Shown here: positions 32,960 to 45,280 of the stretch, in pieces
Position numbering within the stretch: the first letter of the stretch is position 1
Layout: each line of letters begins with the position of its first letter
NCBI GenBank assembly: GCA_037074705.1
Contig: CM073591.1
Span: 130,393,032 to 130,457,031 of the forward strand
DNA length: 64,000 nt
From: Zhengitettix transpicula
Taxonomy: Eukaryota; Arthropoda; Insecta; Orthoptera; Tetrigidae
Direction: 5' to 3'
The notes under the pieces: generated by a model
The model's database searches: none
What the model was told of the DNA's origin: nothing
The model's input: only the letters and a program-made list of their open reading frames with translations
Position numbers and translations under genes: made by a program

Positions 32960-35260
32960 CTATGAGACCATCACATCAGTACTTCAATATTTGGGTGATC
33001 CTGCTTGGTATTGACTCCAGATTTTGAAAGTTGATGCGATTTATCCGACACCAATCCTGATTAATAACAAAGTCCAGAATTGTTGGTTGTAGATCCAGCT
33101 GCCATTCCAAAAAATGCTCAATTGGTGATTGCAAGGTAAATCTGCTTCGTGTTCCTGCACAATACCTATACCGTGGCATGGTGTCTTGTCCTGTTGGAAG
33201 TAGTTATCTCCATTTGAAATGCGCTATTAACAGTTGATCCGCAACGATGCATAGTCATGTTGTTCTAAGCAGAGGTTGTTAAAGGACAGTAATGCGAGGA
33301 AAACTTGCCCTAATCGTGACCCTGCTCCCATCAGTTTGAAGGTTTGTTCTCATGCATGTGAGGTCCATGGTTTCGTGTTGTTACCTCCAAATTTTCACTA
33401 CCGTCTGAATTATGCAACTGGAAACTTGATTCATCGGGCCACATGATTGTTTGCCAATACTCGACGGCGAAATTTGACACGTTATATTTTGTTAACAGCA
33501 GACTGTACAGGTGTTCTACCAGGCCTTTGGCTTCCATATCCCATACGATACAGAAATAATCCCCGCGTCTACTCAAGAAATCCAGCTACATATACAGCGA
33601 CTGCCTAAACGAAAGACCCCCAGACCAGACCTAATAGAACGAAATATTGAAAAACTTATAAAGAAAGCTGTAGCCTATTTAATTTCAATTTGTAATGGTT
33701 GTATAAGACTTGGATACTTTCCTCTGGCATGGAGAACAGCAAACGTCTTGCCAATCTACAAAACTAGCAAGAACAAACATTACCCTGATAGCTACAGACC
33801 CATAAGCCTACTGTCCACTTCAGCCAAGCTACTAGAGAAGGTGATCCTCACTAGGCTGCAAGAATACATACTCGAAAATGAAGTTATACCATTTGGATTC
33901 AGTCACACTCGACTACTCACCAACTCATCAGACTAACAGAGACGATTGAAAAGAGATTTGAAGATATGAAATATACTGCAGCAGTCTTTCTAGATCTGGA
34001 AAGCGCCTTCGACAAGGTTTGGCTGGAAGGACTCATGTATAAAATGATTAAATTAAACATTTCGTATTACATAATAAACACCATAGAATCCTTCCTGAGC
34101 GACAGAACGTTCAGAGTAAGAATCAACGCTTCACTATCTAGCATGAAAACAACAAAAGCAGGAGTTCCCCAAGGGAGCCTATTGGGACCAACCTTGTTCA
34201 ACCTCTACGTACACGATGTGCCCGCAGTGAACGACTCAACGTTAGCCATGTTTGCCGATGACACAGCGATACTAGCACAGAGTGCCAAAATAGAAACTAC
34301 AGTTCAACACCTTCAAAATGCAATTAATGTAACGTGTGATTGGTATAAAAAATTAACACTACTAAATGCCAAGCAAAGATGTTCATACTCAAGCGCTACA
34401 CTCAACTACCGGCACTCCGACTGCACAATAATGAAATACCATGGAATCCAAAGGACTCAGCGATAAAGTATCTAGGGGTCCACCTAGATGCAAAACTCAA
34501 CTGGAGATACCACATTCATAAAAAAAACTAAATGAGTGCTACGCAAGACTCTCTCTGCTCTACCCCCTGATCAACCGAAATTCTCATCTTCTAGTTGAAT
34601 CCTCGCTCCTAATTTATAAATCGATTCTCCGACCCATTCTTACATACGCCTGCCCAGCTTGGAGCAACGCACCTACAATTTCGCTCAAGAAACTTCAAAC
34701 CATGCAGAATAAAGTGCTACGTATTACAATTAACAGCCCGTGGTTCATACGAAACAGTCAAATACACCAAGAATTAAAGATTCCCCACTTATAACAAACT
34801 ACATCCACAGCCTAAGCAGTAACTTTTTCAAAATTATAGTGAAGTGTAAAAGTGCAAAGAAATTAAACCCAGGCAAAAAAAAACACCCATAAAAGACTCA
34901 AACGAAAGCTTCCTCAAGACTTACACAAATAATTGTCAACCTGTAAATACCTGAACCCAATGTAATCAGCCAGAGGTGTGAAATATTCACATAACCCTCT
35001 CTCTAAATACTCTTAGCCATATGATCTCTTATTATATCATAGCAGTGAATTGCATTTTACTTGCAGACCCTGCTAAATAAAGTTTAAAAAAAAGTTAACG
35101 TCAAACTCAGTTCAGAGATAATTTGAGAGGATCCTGATTAACATCTGCAGTTATGTACCGTTGCTCTTGGGTTGTCTTGTATCAGTTTTGCCACTCTCTG
35201 TTCTGCCTAAGCATCGAATAGACGCTAACGGCCAAAATTCGCACCAGACTAGGTTTTGCA
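32960..35260 (-). pseudogene. Tc1-like transposase remnant, split by a LINE
   Basis: On the minus strand, a helix-turn-helix piece AEQRVAKLIQDNPRATVHN lies near 35200-35140. After the LINE (33497-35093), 33490-33330 gives YWQTIMWPDESSFQLHNSDG, the W..I.WSDES.F region with the first catalytic Asp. Then come GQDTMP near 33185 (relic of the QQDNAPCH block) and SPIEHFLEW near 33120 (relic of SPDLNPIEHLW). About 90 residues between the first two blocks are missing. Frames are broken throughout, so it is inactive. Termini were not identified. Confidence 0.6.
33497..35093 (+). mobile_element. Jockey-like LINE, 5'-truncated, inserted in the Tc1 remnant
   Basis: Bounded by GTTAAC at 33491-33496 and 35094-35099, a 6-bp target-site duplication, with an A-tail after the CTAAATAAAGTTT end. 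The reverse transcriptase shows GCIRLGYFPLAWRTANVLPI, SYRPISLLSTSAKLLEKV, then VFLDLESAFDKVW, AGVPQGSLLGPTLFNLYV and the catalytic FADD (in LAMFADDTAIL). After frameshifts come KYLGVHLDAKLNWRYHI and the C-terminal NSPWFIRNSQIHQELKIP block. A stop and at least three frameshifts make it dead. ORF1 and the endonuclease are absent through 5' truncation. Confidence 0.85.
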
Positions 35261-36766
35261 CAGTCCAGTCTTTATATGTTTTAACAACAGCTCTCGAACA
35301 TTTTCGACAGGTTTGGTGAGCTCACTATATTGCTTCAAGCACCAACAATCATTCCACGGTCACAAGCGTTATTGATCTTAATATTGAGAAACCAGTAGTT
35401 TCTAGTGTCTGACCATCTACTAACTTCAGCTAATTTGACTACAAACGTCTGGTGGTCATAATAAACTTGCTTGTTAGTGTATAATTCACAGTAAAATTGT
35501 TGGAGAGGAAGTCTAGACCATTATGTATGGGTTGATATAATTGGTGTATGCAAATGTCTTTCGAACCCCACAAGGAGCGAACTGGGATACCTTGATACCT
35601 AAATCCCTGCGGGCTGGTGATGAAACTTATCAGTTTTCCACTCTGGCATATCAGTAATTGTTCCGCAGTATATCATCGACCCTTTGCACTGTCGTCATAT
35701 TCAGGCGAAGAGGATGACAGTACAGAGGGTCTTCGAAACGGCACCGTATAATTACTGTTGTACCCGAAAGGGAAGTCCAGAACATTTTCTTCAGCAACTA
35801 TACCAGGAATGTCTTCGATCTTTATTAAGTGGTGATGATGAAACTTTTGGAAATATTTATATTCCATTTCACGCTAGCAAAGCATTTCGTCTGATGTAAA
35901 ACTCAATATGTAATTATGTGTTTTAAATTAGTATCATTAATAGATTCAGAGTTCTTATATGAGTAATAAATTTTTTATAATTACAACCGCGGTGGATACA
36001 CATGTTGTATGAAAATAATGTAATCATCTTGTCAGTAATAAAGATTGATGCTTCGGTGTTATAACATGACCCTATGAGTTGTAATTTATAGTCTTTGATT
36101 TATTGTAACCTGCATGCAAGTCCGTGAGAGTGCTTTGCTCTTGTGGTCTTCTTTTATACAAATACGACTACTTACTGGGAAGTAACTGCACTGGTAATAT
36201 GCTTCTCGGTGAAAGAAGAAGATTAAACTGCAGTTCGTTACATGGAGGAGACATTTGCATTTTATCGCTATAGACGTAAAATAAATTAATCAATAAATAA
36301 CATAACTGTGGTCCTCTATTACTCGTTCTTCGTTACGTAGTGCCATTTTTAGAATTCTGTTCTTCCAAGACGATTCCATTTCCAGTGTTTTTATTTCTTA
36401 GTCCTATATTACGACAGCATTATATATTTATTTACGTATTCAATGCCAACGTCTAATATGATAGCGCCTCAGTTTGACGGATTTCTTTTTCTTCATGAGG
36501 ACTACATTATTTTTTCCAACCTTATAAGTAATTATTTAGAAAGCCAAATTAACAATGCAAATTTCATTTATCACCATAATTAATTTCATTCGGAAATGAA
36601 GTTCGATTTAGTATAACTGTACTATAAAATTGTGTTTGACAAATATTTAAGAAAATAGCGATTGTTTGAAGTAAGAATTTTCAAAGCAATGAACCTTTTT
36701 AATTAAGATATGAAAACCACTCGCACATATTTTGGAAGAGTTTTGTGTTAATAATTTCAGATTGCT
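35261..36766. other. intergenic, nothing recognised
   Basis: The part up to about 35450 may still be Tc1 DNA. An open frame pair near 35673-35899 shows no known family. AT-rich after 35900. Confidence 0.4.
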
Positions 36767-36777
36767 TATTGTCATGT

Positions 36778-37395
36778 GTATGGAAAAAGCTGTCTGCGAG
36801 GGCTATTCTCTCGCTGGCAGTACCTGCGAGGGATGTTCTCTCGCAGGCAGAACCTTGTAGGAGAGACGTAAGGAGCTATCTTTGGGGATAGCCCGGGGGA
36901 AGAGAGCTCTGGCGGAGGCTAACTTTGGGGATACCTTCACATCTCTCTGGTTTTTTGAACTAAGGTTCCCATATGCCGAGGCACCTCGGCCTGTTTTGAG
37001 AGGTGTATGTTCCAGGGTCACAGACCTTGGGCATACGGTAAGAGTTGTTCGCTGTTCCCATTAGAACAGTCGGCCAGCTGCCTCCTAAACTGGTCGAGGT
37101 ACGGAGAAGGGAATGCTGCGTCCCCACAGAAAACTCTTATCCTGCTATCGGAAGGGCGTGGGACAAGTACCCAATGCCCGACCTTCCTGATGCATGTTTT
37201 TCTAGGGTTTTCCCTGCATTTCTTTAGGCGAATGCCAGGTAGGAACCTTAAACCATAGCCCGGGGGGCCTAGTTAACCCTTGGCTACCTTCCTCTACCCT
37301 TCCGCATAACCCCTTTCAAATCCATTCCTATGCTATTAAAGGTGAGTTGCCACCATGTGGATTACCCTCATGTAGCCTGTTACCCTAAAAGTATA
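36778..37395 (+). mobile_element. R1 retroposon copy 5 (longest copy, reference for the family)
   Basis: Flanked by a perfect 11-bp duplication TATTGTCATGT (36767-36777 and 37396-37406), giving a 618-bp unit: 5' GCGAGGGCTATTCTCTCGC hairpin region with a second near-copy of that block, the central CCGAGGCACCTCGG palindrome, and a 3' end ATGTAGCCTGTTACCCTAAAA. There is no tRNA-type A or B box and no protein, so it depends on enzymes from elsewhere. Confidence 0.9.
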
Positions 37396-37406
37396 TATTG
37401 TCATGT

Positions 37407-39164
37407 TCAAAGGAAAAAATAGTACAACATTCACGAATATTTTTCTCGCAAATTTTATTGTGCACATTTTTTTTGTATGGGAATTAGTTGCCGTAAATGT
37501 ATGGTTATCTCTTCGAGCTATTCCTTATGAATATACGAAATCGGCTCGTCCTGAAAACATCTTTCATAGATTAGGCACAAATTATGTCTCGTAGTTCAAG
37601 TATTGTCTAAAATATTGCATACTGTAACGTTTCGGCCATGTTTCTTAAATTTTAGTTTAAAGAAGTTAACGGGTATAATAAATCGTGAAAAACAAAAAAA
37701 AATCTATATTTGAGAAGTTATATAATAATTTGACAACTATGAAAGAGAAGTGATATTCGAAATTAAATATTCACCAACTTGTTCATCGGCAAAGAAGTTG
37801 GCAGCAGAATGTAGTTATATTGAAGACAAAAGTTCATCTCAGCTTCTACGATGGAAGACCAAAATTCCTAGCTATGATATCGCTAGTTCGAGTCCACCAA
37901 AATGAACATCAGCATTGGGTATGAAAAAAGAAACAACACAATGCCTGCCACGTTTGTTACCCGTTGAACAAAAAAACCCTATCTTTGGGTCTTTTTAATC
38001 GCAATTCAACTAGGTTTTAGCGACAGTTTTACTATTCTTGATCGGATGTTAGTACTTTGAAATTAGAAGGGAAATGTCATAACCACAGTAATTAGGTGTC
38101 TTGATGGTGTGGTTCGCCTAGACTATCTGAAAAACGTCAAAACACCGGAGAATATTACGCAGAATTATTGGAGTAATTAAAGTAAGCCGTTGAGATCGAA
38201 TTTCTTCATTTGGCCTAAGTTATTCAGTATGAAAATATTTCCTCTTACACGTCTTCAATTGTAACTGAACTGCACGCATCGCGCTTCGATTTGTTTATAC
38301 GTAACCATATTAATCAGAGTTAGCTCCTGTTCCTGTTCCCGAATCTAAAGAAATTGATTCCTGGGCAAATATTTGTTTTGAATGTTGAAGTTATAACAGA
38401 GAAAAATGCCTATATTGCAGGATTTAAAATATTTTTACGGAAGTCATAAATAATCTGGGGAAGCTATGGATTAAGTTTATTGTTTTGAAAGGAGACTACG
38501 TAGAAAATAAAAATAAATTGTTAAGAAATTTTTCTGTTATCAGGCCGATAAGATTTCGTACTGCTCAGATGAGTGTTAAACCAGTTTCTGTTTTTCTTAC
38601 TCTGGGATTAACCATGGGATAGCCAGCCTATTAATCAATGAACAGCATTTTTTTTTGGAAATTCAGCATAGTATTTTAATATAATTTTGTGCATAATGAA
38701 TGCAAAAAGGTTAGGTTCGTTTTAAGATTAACAAGCAGCTACGGTATTAATTTCTATTAATCTGAATACAAATACTGTATCGTAACAAAGTGACTGCCCT
38801 GAGTAACTGTGAAATGCGAGGGCTGGTAGCTGTTGAGGCGGAAGACTTAATAGTTTAGGAACGTGCGGTGGACAGCTGGCTCATAAGGGTGGGGAAAGAC
38901 GGAGGCGAACAAAGTGATATAAAATAGCGATAGTGAGATAGAAATGAATCAATCAAAGGTTACGTGAAGAAGTGCGACAGTTCCGGGTTCCAATCGCCGA
39001 CATTTCTAGTGACGAAAAGGCACTATAAGCTATAGACTATAATTAATATTTGTTGTAAATAGCTTCAACGCACATAAATAATTATTCATGTTTTTGTTTC
39101 AAACTTCCTTTGCCTTTGTAAATAAATAGTCGAATCTACCACATGTTGTTATTATTTAAAAATT
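37407..39164. other. intergenic, nothing assigned
   Basis: AT-rich. A GGCCGAAACGTTAC (minus strand, about 37625-37638) resembles the tail of the hammerhead-like repeats but has no upstream core. A B-box-like GGGTTCCAATCGC near 38985 may be a scrap of the tRNA-derived SINE. No gene. Confidence 0.4.
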
Positions 39165-40005
39165 CCTTTTTTTTTAAAAAAAACAAATTTATTTGACAAA
39201 ACTTTTATCCAAAGATTATTTGTTGGTTAAATATAATACAGTATATACAAATTTAAAATATGTACATAATTTACATGGTACCATGGTAATTCGGTTAATC
39301 CAAAAATTAACCTATATTCGGCAAACTTTTATTCTTGTATCTAAATTTGTGTGCCTGAGGTGCCAGAGTATTCTGGGGAAAGGATGTGCGGTCGATGGGG
39401 GAGATTTGCTATGGAATTTCTGGATCGCCCTGCTTTTGATTAGTGAGGTTACGGATTTGGTGATTAAGGAGTTGACTTGGGGAAGTTTGATGTCGTGGTG
39501 GATGATGGAATTTCTGAGGTACCAGAGAGAGTTAGTGATAGTGCGAAGGATTATGTTTTGTTTGGATTTTGGCTGAATGGGTTTTGGCTGTTGCTCCCCA
39601 TATGGATGAGGCGTACGACCAGGTGGTTTGTATTATGCAGCGTTTTGTGCTGAGGGTGAGTGGGGATTTTCTGTTTAGGAGGGGATATAGAGTTCTGAAT
39701 TTAAGATTAATTTTGGACAGGAGGTGTTTAATGTGCGGTTTCCAAGAGAGTTTTGAGTCGAAGAGGAGTCCTAGGTAGGTGGTTTCTGTTTTTGTGAGTA
39801 TTTCTGCGTTGTTTAGATAAAGGGGGATGTGAGGAGGAGGGTTTTTGGTTAGTGTGAATGGGGCGGTTACTGATTCGGTAGGATTTATGCTGATTCGCCG
39901 TTGTTTGGACAAGTGCTCTAGGTGCACGAGTGCTGATTGAAGAGGTTATATATTGGAGGTTTGGTAGGAGATGTCAATGTCGTCTGCGAAGAAGATACAA
40001 AAAAG
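39165..40005 (-). pseudogene. Jockey-like LINE fragment (3' end, minus strand)
   Basis: Read on the minus strand it starts at IFFADDIDISYQT (the catalytic FADD box, near 39995). It continues after a stop with LVHLEHLSKQRRISINPTES, then TYLGLLFDSKLSWKPHIKHL, TLYPLLNRKSPLTLSTK and IIQTTWSYASSIWG. After frame breaks it ends with IIHHDIKLPQVNSL and an A-tail (T-run near 39165-39174). It is truncated just upstream of the active site and disabled. The family is similar to, but not the same as, the LINE at 33.5 kb. Confidence 0.75.
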
Positions 40006-40256
40006 TCCTATGACATCAAAGTAACTTACGTAAAGGTGAACCATAATAAAATTTTGTGTCAGCCATCCCGGAAGGAAAAAGCAGGTTACAATACGCAAAC
40101 ATTAGATTATGATTAAGTCTCTGCAGTCGATGGGAAATTTCTTTAATTTAAGACCGACGCGTTTCTCTGTTTAAGATTCTATAGCGATAAGCATCTTTTC
40201 CTTCGACAAACTAACATGCTTGTTTATGTATTTTAAATTTTGAATGTTTAGAAATA

Positions 40257-41229
40257 TATTGTAGTAATTGGTAATTAAGACATTGTTCTAATTGGAAAGT
40301 TGGATTGTAGAGGACTCATTATTAGAGGATATAGAGCGGACGCCGCAACAATTCGGCGAAGCAAAGAAAACATTGTTGAGGTTCTACGCGCTCAAAATCT
40401 ACGAGACGAACGGACAGTCAGGCAATGAACGGCGAGGCATAAGGACCAGCAAAGTTTTTGTACAAAAGTTTTAGAGTCAGGCATAGAACAGCGAGGTGTA
40501 AAGACCAAAACTTTTCATATTATAAAAAGTTTTGCAGTCGGGCAGCGGACCGCAAATAGAACAGTTTGATAGCAGTTACAAACATGCATTAAAATATTGA
40601 AAACTAAAGCAATCTTCAGTCGGGAAGGAAAGAGTGAAACTAATGTTGTAATCGGTGACCGAGCATAAATTCAACCTGCTGGCCATAGACAAACCAAGGA
40701 AATACATTTCCAACTACACGAGATCTGCAAATCCAGGTTGCAGCAAAGCATCGAGAATCTACTAATTTGTGTTAGACCAACTAACAAAACTACGCCAATT
40801 AGAATTTGTTGACATTTAGAGTCTGTGAGTACTAGAATCAGTGATATCCCCAAATTTTGTGCACGAAAAACCTAAAATGAGACCTGGGCGGCCGTAAGTA
40901 GAAAAACTTTAAAATCATATTGTAAACCACTTTTAAAAGATAAAAGTCAGATCGTTCTTTAATTTTAATTATTTAATTATTACATTTAAATTCAATCTGT
41001 AGTGTTATTTCTTCTACAACAAAGTTCGTCTAGGTTTCAGACGCATTAACTTCCATAAAAGCTAAATGTAATTTGATTGTATAAATTCACCCAGTTATCA
41101 AACCCAGTTTAAGACCCTGAGATCCCAAATATTATTGTGTATTTAAAATTGTTAATGAAGATGTTTAATTGTTTTCCCTTAATAATCTTTTTATTTTAAA
41201 AGACGCCTTTTTATTTAATTATTACAATA
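40257..41229. mobile_element. (TA)n-type element E3 with TATTGTARTAATT inverted ends
   Basis: A 973-bp segment with terminal inverted repeats TATTGTAGTAATT (40257-40269) and the reverse complement of TATTGTAATAATT at the right end. It shares an internal block with E1. Three imperfect direct repeats of roughly 60-70 bases (starting CAGTCAGGCA near 40418, GAGTCAGGCA near 40473, CAGTCGGGCA near 40535) lie near the left side. The host DNA at both ends starts with TA. Non-coding. Confidence 0.55.
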
Positions 41230-41960
41230 TACTAACACAAAGGCGCCAGCGGAGTGTTATTCTGAGCTCTTTAAAACGACTTTCGTAAAGGACGCCCTGC
41301 TTCGAAATCGCCATTACTCGGACAGTTAGAACTTATCATGCTAATTGCGTTATCTGTAGCTTTTGTATTACTGCGTCGATGCTAGGTAGTTACGTAAAGT
41401 TTTGAAGCCGAGATGGCTGGACTGGTCGGGTTTAATCACCTTCAAGGAGCGGGGAAGCACCAAACTACGCGAAGGTCACGGGGTGCTTCCCCTACCCAGC
41501 AATGCGGTATTAAGCTTTCATTATATACTTGTGCATCGTCTATCAAATTTTTGTGGCTTGGCTTTACGAGACACTCGACAGGTTTTTCTCATTCTTTCAC
41601 AATGTTTGACGCCCCCTTTTCCTTCTGACTATCAGTGTGTCCATTCTCAAAAATATGACTTTTCCGGGAGATGAAATTGAGGTAAACATTACAATAGTGT
41701 ACGAACCGCCAATACATAACTTTTTATACAATTAAGTAAAACACTGGATCCTCGGAATAACGAATATTGCGGAAACTTTCAACCCAGTTTTGAAATATGA
41801 ATAAAAATTAAAGCTTAGAAAAATATAATTTGGAAAAGACATAATAGCGCTAATAATACGCATAGGTCAATTGTTGAAATTATATAATATATAACGTTTC
41901 TGTTGAAAGTTTAGTCATTATATAAAATAGTAGACAAATAACCTGCAAAAGTGCTAACTT
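41230..41960. other. intergenic, nothing recognised
   Basis: Overlapping open frames at 41402-41674 show no family resemblance. No gene supported. Confidence 0.45.
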
Positions 41961-42005
41961 AAATACCACACAACGTATCTGCAATCCTTGTTGCTTTCGT
42001 CACGT
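41961..42005 (-). ncRNA. hammerhead-like motif, family HH1, copy at 42.0 kb
   Basis: Minus strand: GTGACGA, stem GCAA/TTGC around CAAGGA, then GATACGTTGTGTGGTATTT. The core has C3 to G and GAAA to GATA changes, so it is decayed; flanking sequence matches the copy at 560-593. Confidence 0.45.
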
Positions 42006-42526
42006 AATTCAAAAACTCAAAATCCACAAGAACGACACATGGCTCAAACCAGTTGACGAACTCAAAATCAGAGCTAAAACGAACCTAGACGCAAATATAT
42101 ATAAAATACAAGAGGGGTTAGCTTAACAATAAGGAATCGCAGCCATATGATAAGTTTGCATGTTAATTTCAGTGATATTTTAATATGAAGCATTACCAAT
42201 ATAATTCTCTCAACAACTAAAATCTTAGAATTTTTACAATCAAATGGATCTTTTATATGTTTGGAGACCACACATTGTTTGTCAATGGGAAGTTTGATAT
42301 TGGACAAATGTTCTTATATATTGATAGTAAGTGATCATTTATATAATTATGATTTTGAATATCCAGGAGAGAAAAGAAGCATTCTTCAAGAATCTTAAAA
42401 CGCTTAAATCCAATACTAAGAATATGAAAAATCGGAATATTTATATGTAATATAACACAATTAACGTAAATAAAACTAAAATAACACAAGTAATTAACGA
42501 CCCGTATAAGAGAAATTTACAAAACA
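42006..42526. other. intergenic, possible PLE-related sequence
   Basis: The minus strand gives FKILEECFFSLLDIQNHNYINDHLL near 42300-42400. Its pattern (E..F.LLDI.NH..INDHLL) loosely recalls the end of PLE GIY-YIG proteins, but the similarity is too weak to call a gene. Confidence 0.3.
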
Positions 42527-42757
42527 TAATTTTTGATCAATACATAAAACTTTGAAGTGAGCAAACGTTTCGATGAACAGTTGTGATCTTTGTCAACACT
42601 ATAGCCAGACTGAGATAATCTGCCCAAAGGTCATAACTAAACAGATCCAAAGTTTTAAAGATTATCAACGAATGCTCCTTTCTCTCCTGGAAATTAAACA
42701 GTTGTCGAAACGTCTGCTCATTCAAAATTTTATGCATTGTTCAAAAATAATATAAAT
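42527..42757. mobile_element. foldback pair with GAAACG motif (family HH5)
   Basis: The left arm (42531-42584, minus orientation) and right arm (42701-42757, plus orientation) are inverted copies sharing CAGTT..TCGAAACGT.TGCTCA, then AATTTTATGCATTG-like sequence. The minus copy has a possible GAT/ATC helix II before GAAACG and TTGACAAA in place of CTGANGA. Ribozyme origin is inferred only from likeness to HH1-HH3. Confidence 0.45.
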
Positions 42758-42960
42758 ATTCCTAGTTTTAAAATTCTTAGCTATGGATCTAATCTTTTGA
42801 ATATTCATGACGAATTTTCTCTCCTGCATATTCTAAAATCATAATTATATTAATTTGCGCAGGATGCGAGATTACTTGAAGATAAGTAATGTCGACATAT
42901 ACTTTTCAATTTACTGTAAACTTGGTAGAACTGTGATTGAAACATTCGAATTTTTTTTGA

Positions 42961-43305
42961 GCGGGGGACTATATAAGGGGGAATGCGGAAGGTAGAGAAA
43001 GATAGCAAGGGTTAACTAGGATCCACCGGCTGTAGATTTAAGGATCCTATCCGGCAATTCTTATAGCATAGGAAAGGGACTGAAAGGGGGGTTGGGGAAA
43101 GGTAATGGAAGATAGCCAAGGGTTAACTAGGGCTATGGTTTAAGGATCCTACCCGGCAATTCGCTTAAAAGTGATGCAGCGAAAACCCTAGAAAAACCTG
43201 CATCAGGTAGGTCGGGCATTTGGCACTTGTCCATGCCCCTCCGATGGCGGGAGAGGGATTTGCTGCGGGGTCGCAGCATTTCTTCTCCGTGCCTTGACCG
43301 GTTTG
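42961..43305 (-). mobile_element. R1 retroposon copy 6 (rearranged)
   Basis: The 3' part occurs twice in tandem: a piece at 42961-43060 and a longer piece at 43061-43305, both minus orientation. The second stops in the CAAACCGGTCAAGGCACGG block. It could be two nested insertions or an internal duplication. Confidence 0.7.
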
Positions 43306-45280
43306 CACGATTTGTGTATTTATAGAAACAAAAAGGAAACTCGACTCCATACGAAAGTTGATTCAGGGAATGTTAATTTATGCCTTAGTTAATTTCAGCG
43401 AATCGCATTTATTAAGTCATACTCGTAGAAACGATAGAATATCTTTGGTATTATGAGACTAGATATGAAAGCCTTGGGAAACCTGTTTGCCCCCCCCCCC
43501 CCCTTCCCACACTGTTACATAGTGACGTTGAGGCGCTTAACACTTCCTTTCATTTCAAATTTCTCAAAATAAATGTTTGTCTATTGGAACTCATTATTTA
43601 CAATCATAATATTCACTCATATGAGGCCTTTATCTGATAAAATAACGTAAAGGTAGCCTATATTGTAATCATTCTTAATTAAGCATAATGTAACTTGTCA
43701 GTTTTTTGTGTTAATGTGAAGAAGTCTTATGTTAACGACTTAATTAGAGATCAGTCTTCTTTCTGATTTGGAATACGTGATTAAAGCTATAAGAATATTC
43801 CATTGGCAAATGGCTTTAATTTTTTTCACGGTGAAGAAGGTAAAATATAGATATTATAAAGGACATTAAAATAATACCAGAAAATAAGGTCAAATGTCCA
43901 TAAAGGGGGCAATTTTATTTATTTTCTAGCTGGGTGCCCATATTTCCAGTGTACTTATTTATATAAACCGAAAATGTATTTCATTCTATTTTAATCTTTA
44001 GTCAAGAATTTATTATTATTAATTTAGTATTTAGTATTAGAGTCACTAATATGGCACGAAAATTAACTTACATTTTCCTATTGTTTCTTATTATCATTCG
44101 ATGGAGTATTGCTGGATAAAATGTTACTTTTTATTCAATAAAAATATTTCTCATTTATTTCATTACGGAAATAGGAATTATTTCCTTAGTTCGTCGCGTA
44201 GTAACGTGTCTCCCTCTCGCACGTGACGTCACGGTCTCATGTCGCGTAGTAATCTAACACATAAATTACAACGTTTATCAATTATAATTCTTTCCACATT
44301 TATGGTAGAGGGTTATTACCCCCACATTACCGTTTCTCCTGTTTTGAATAATATATGAACCAATTTTTGTTGCAATCTGTCCACGCGTTCAAATCTGTAT
44401 AGAAATTAACGTAAATACATGCATACATATAAATATACATCCTTTTTTATTATATAGATTAAACAACATCCAAGTTAAGCTTTTAGTTTCTACTGTCATA
44501 TTGCAATGAATCAATCTTAAGCGACAATGCAAATTTTTTTGAAAAACAAAATATTTTTGGTATATGAATACAGTCGATTTTAGCTATGACGAGCTCTGTT
44601 ATTAGGAGAAACAGATTATAACGAGGAAATTTTACTTTTCTATTGAATTAATTGTTTTTGTGTGTAAATTTACCCCGATATAACGAGGGGAAAATCTCTG
44701 CAAGTTTCGAAACTTTCATCTGAGGGCAACGGCCAGACGGAAGTATGAAAAATAAGTCAACCTTTGCTTCTAGCTGTAAACCGCGACTCATTTATTGCAG
44801 GCAATTCCATACTGCAGCTTTTTAGGTCGAGATAAACGTTTAACATTCTTTGTATTGCCAGAAAACATTTTATGATGGGGAATTTTACATTTCGCCCTGT
44901 TCTTTGAATGGAAAATTTATTTTCAGTTATTTCCTTGCTTGACTTGGTGTCAAGACAGCGTGAGTGTCTTTTTTTTTAATTAAAGGTTTATAATGGTCGC
45001 GTTAACAACTTGGTCATTGGCGACCCATAAATAAATTACAAATAGTGCTTCTTTACGTAAGCATGCTGCGATTCACATTGATTCCAATAATATACATACA
45101 ATTGAACAGTTTGAAAAATTAATTATACATTTCAAATGTGGGTTTCTTACATTTACATTTTACAATTCGCATTTGTTAATAATTTATCATAATAAAAGGA
45201 TAATTAATTATATTAACTTATTTGAAGCTGCGACTGTTGCAAATTCCACTGTCCTGTAGTCATAGTCTGTTTTTTATTAG
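43306..45280. other. intergenic, possible DNA-transposon end
   Basis: A C14 tract lies at 43490-43503. At 44570-44690 the motif ATAACGAGG recurs (GATTATAACGAGG, CGATATAACGAGG), resembling Tigger/pogo-type termini, but no matching end or transposase was found. The rest is featureless. Confidence 0.35.

Noticed and set aside
37620..37645. Hammerhead-like GGCCGAAACGTT on the minus strand
   Set aside because: No CUGANGA strand upstream and no second copy in the window to compare.
40140..40215. Stem followed by GAGAAACGCGTC on the minus strand
   Set aside because: Stem pairing is loose and the upstream core is absent; resemblance to the HH families is too weak.
44570..44690. Tigger/pogo-type terminal repeat (ATAACGAGG motif)
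   Set aside because: No matching opposite end, target duplication or transposase was found nearby.
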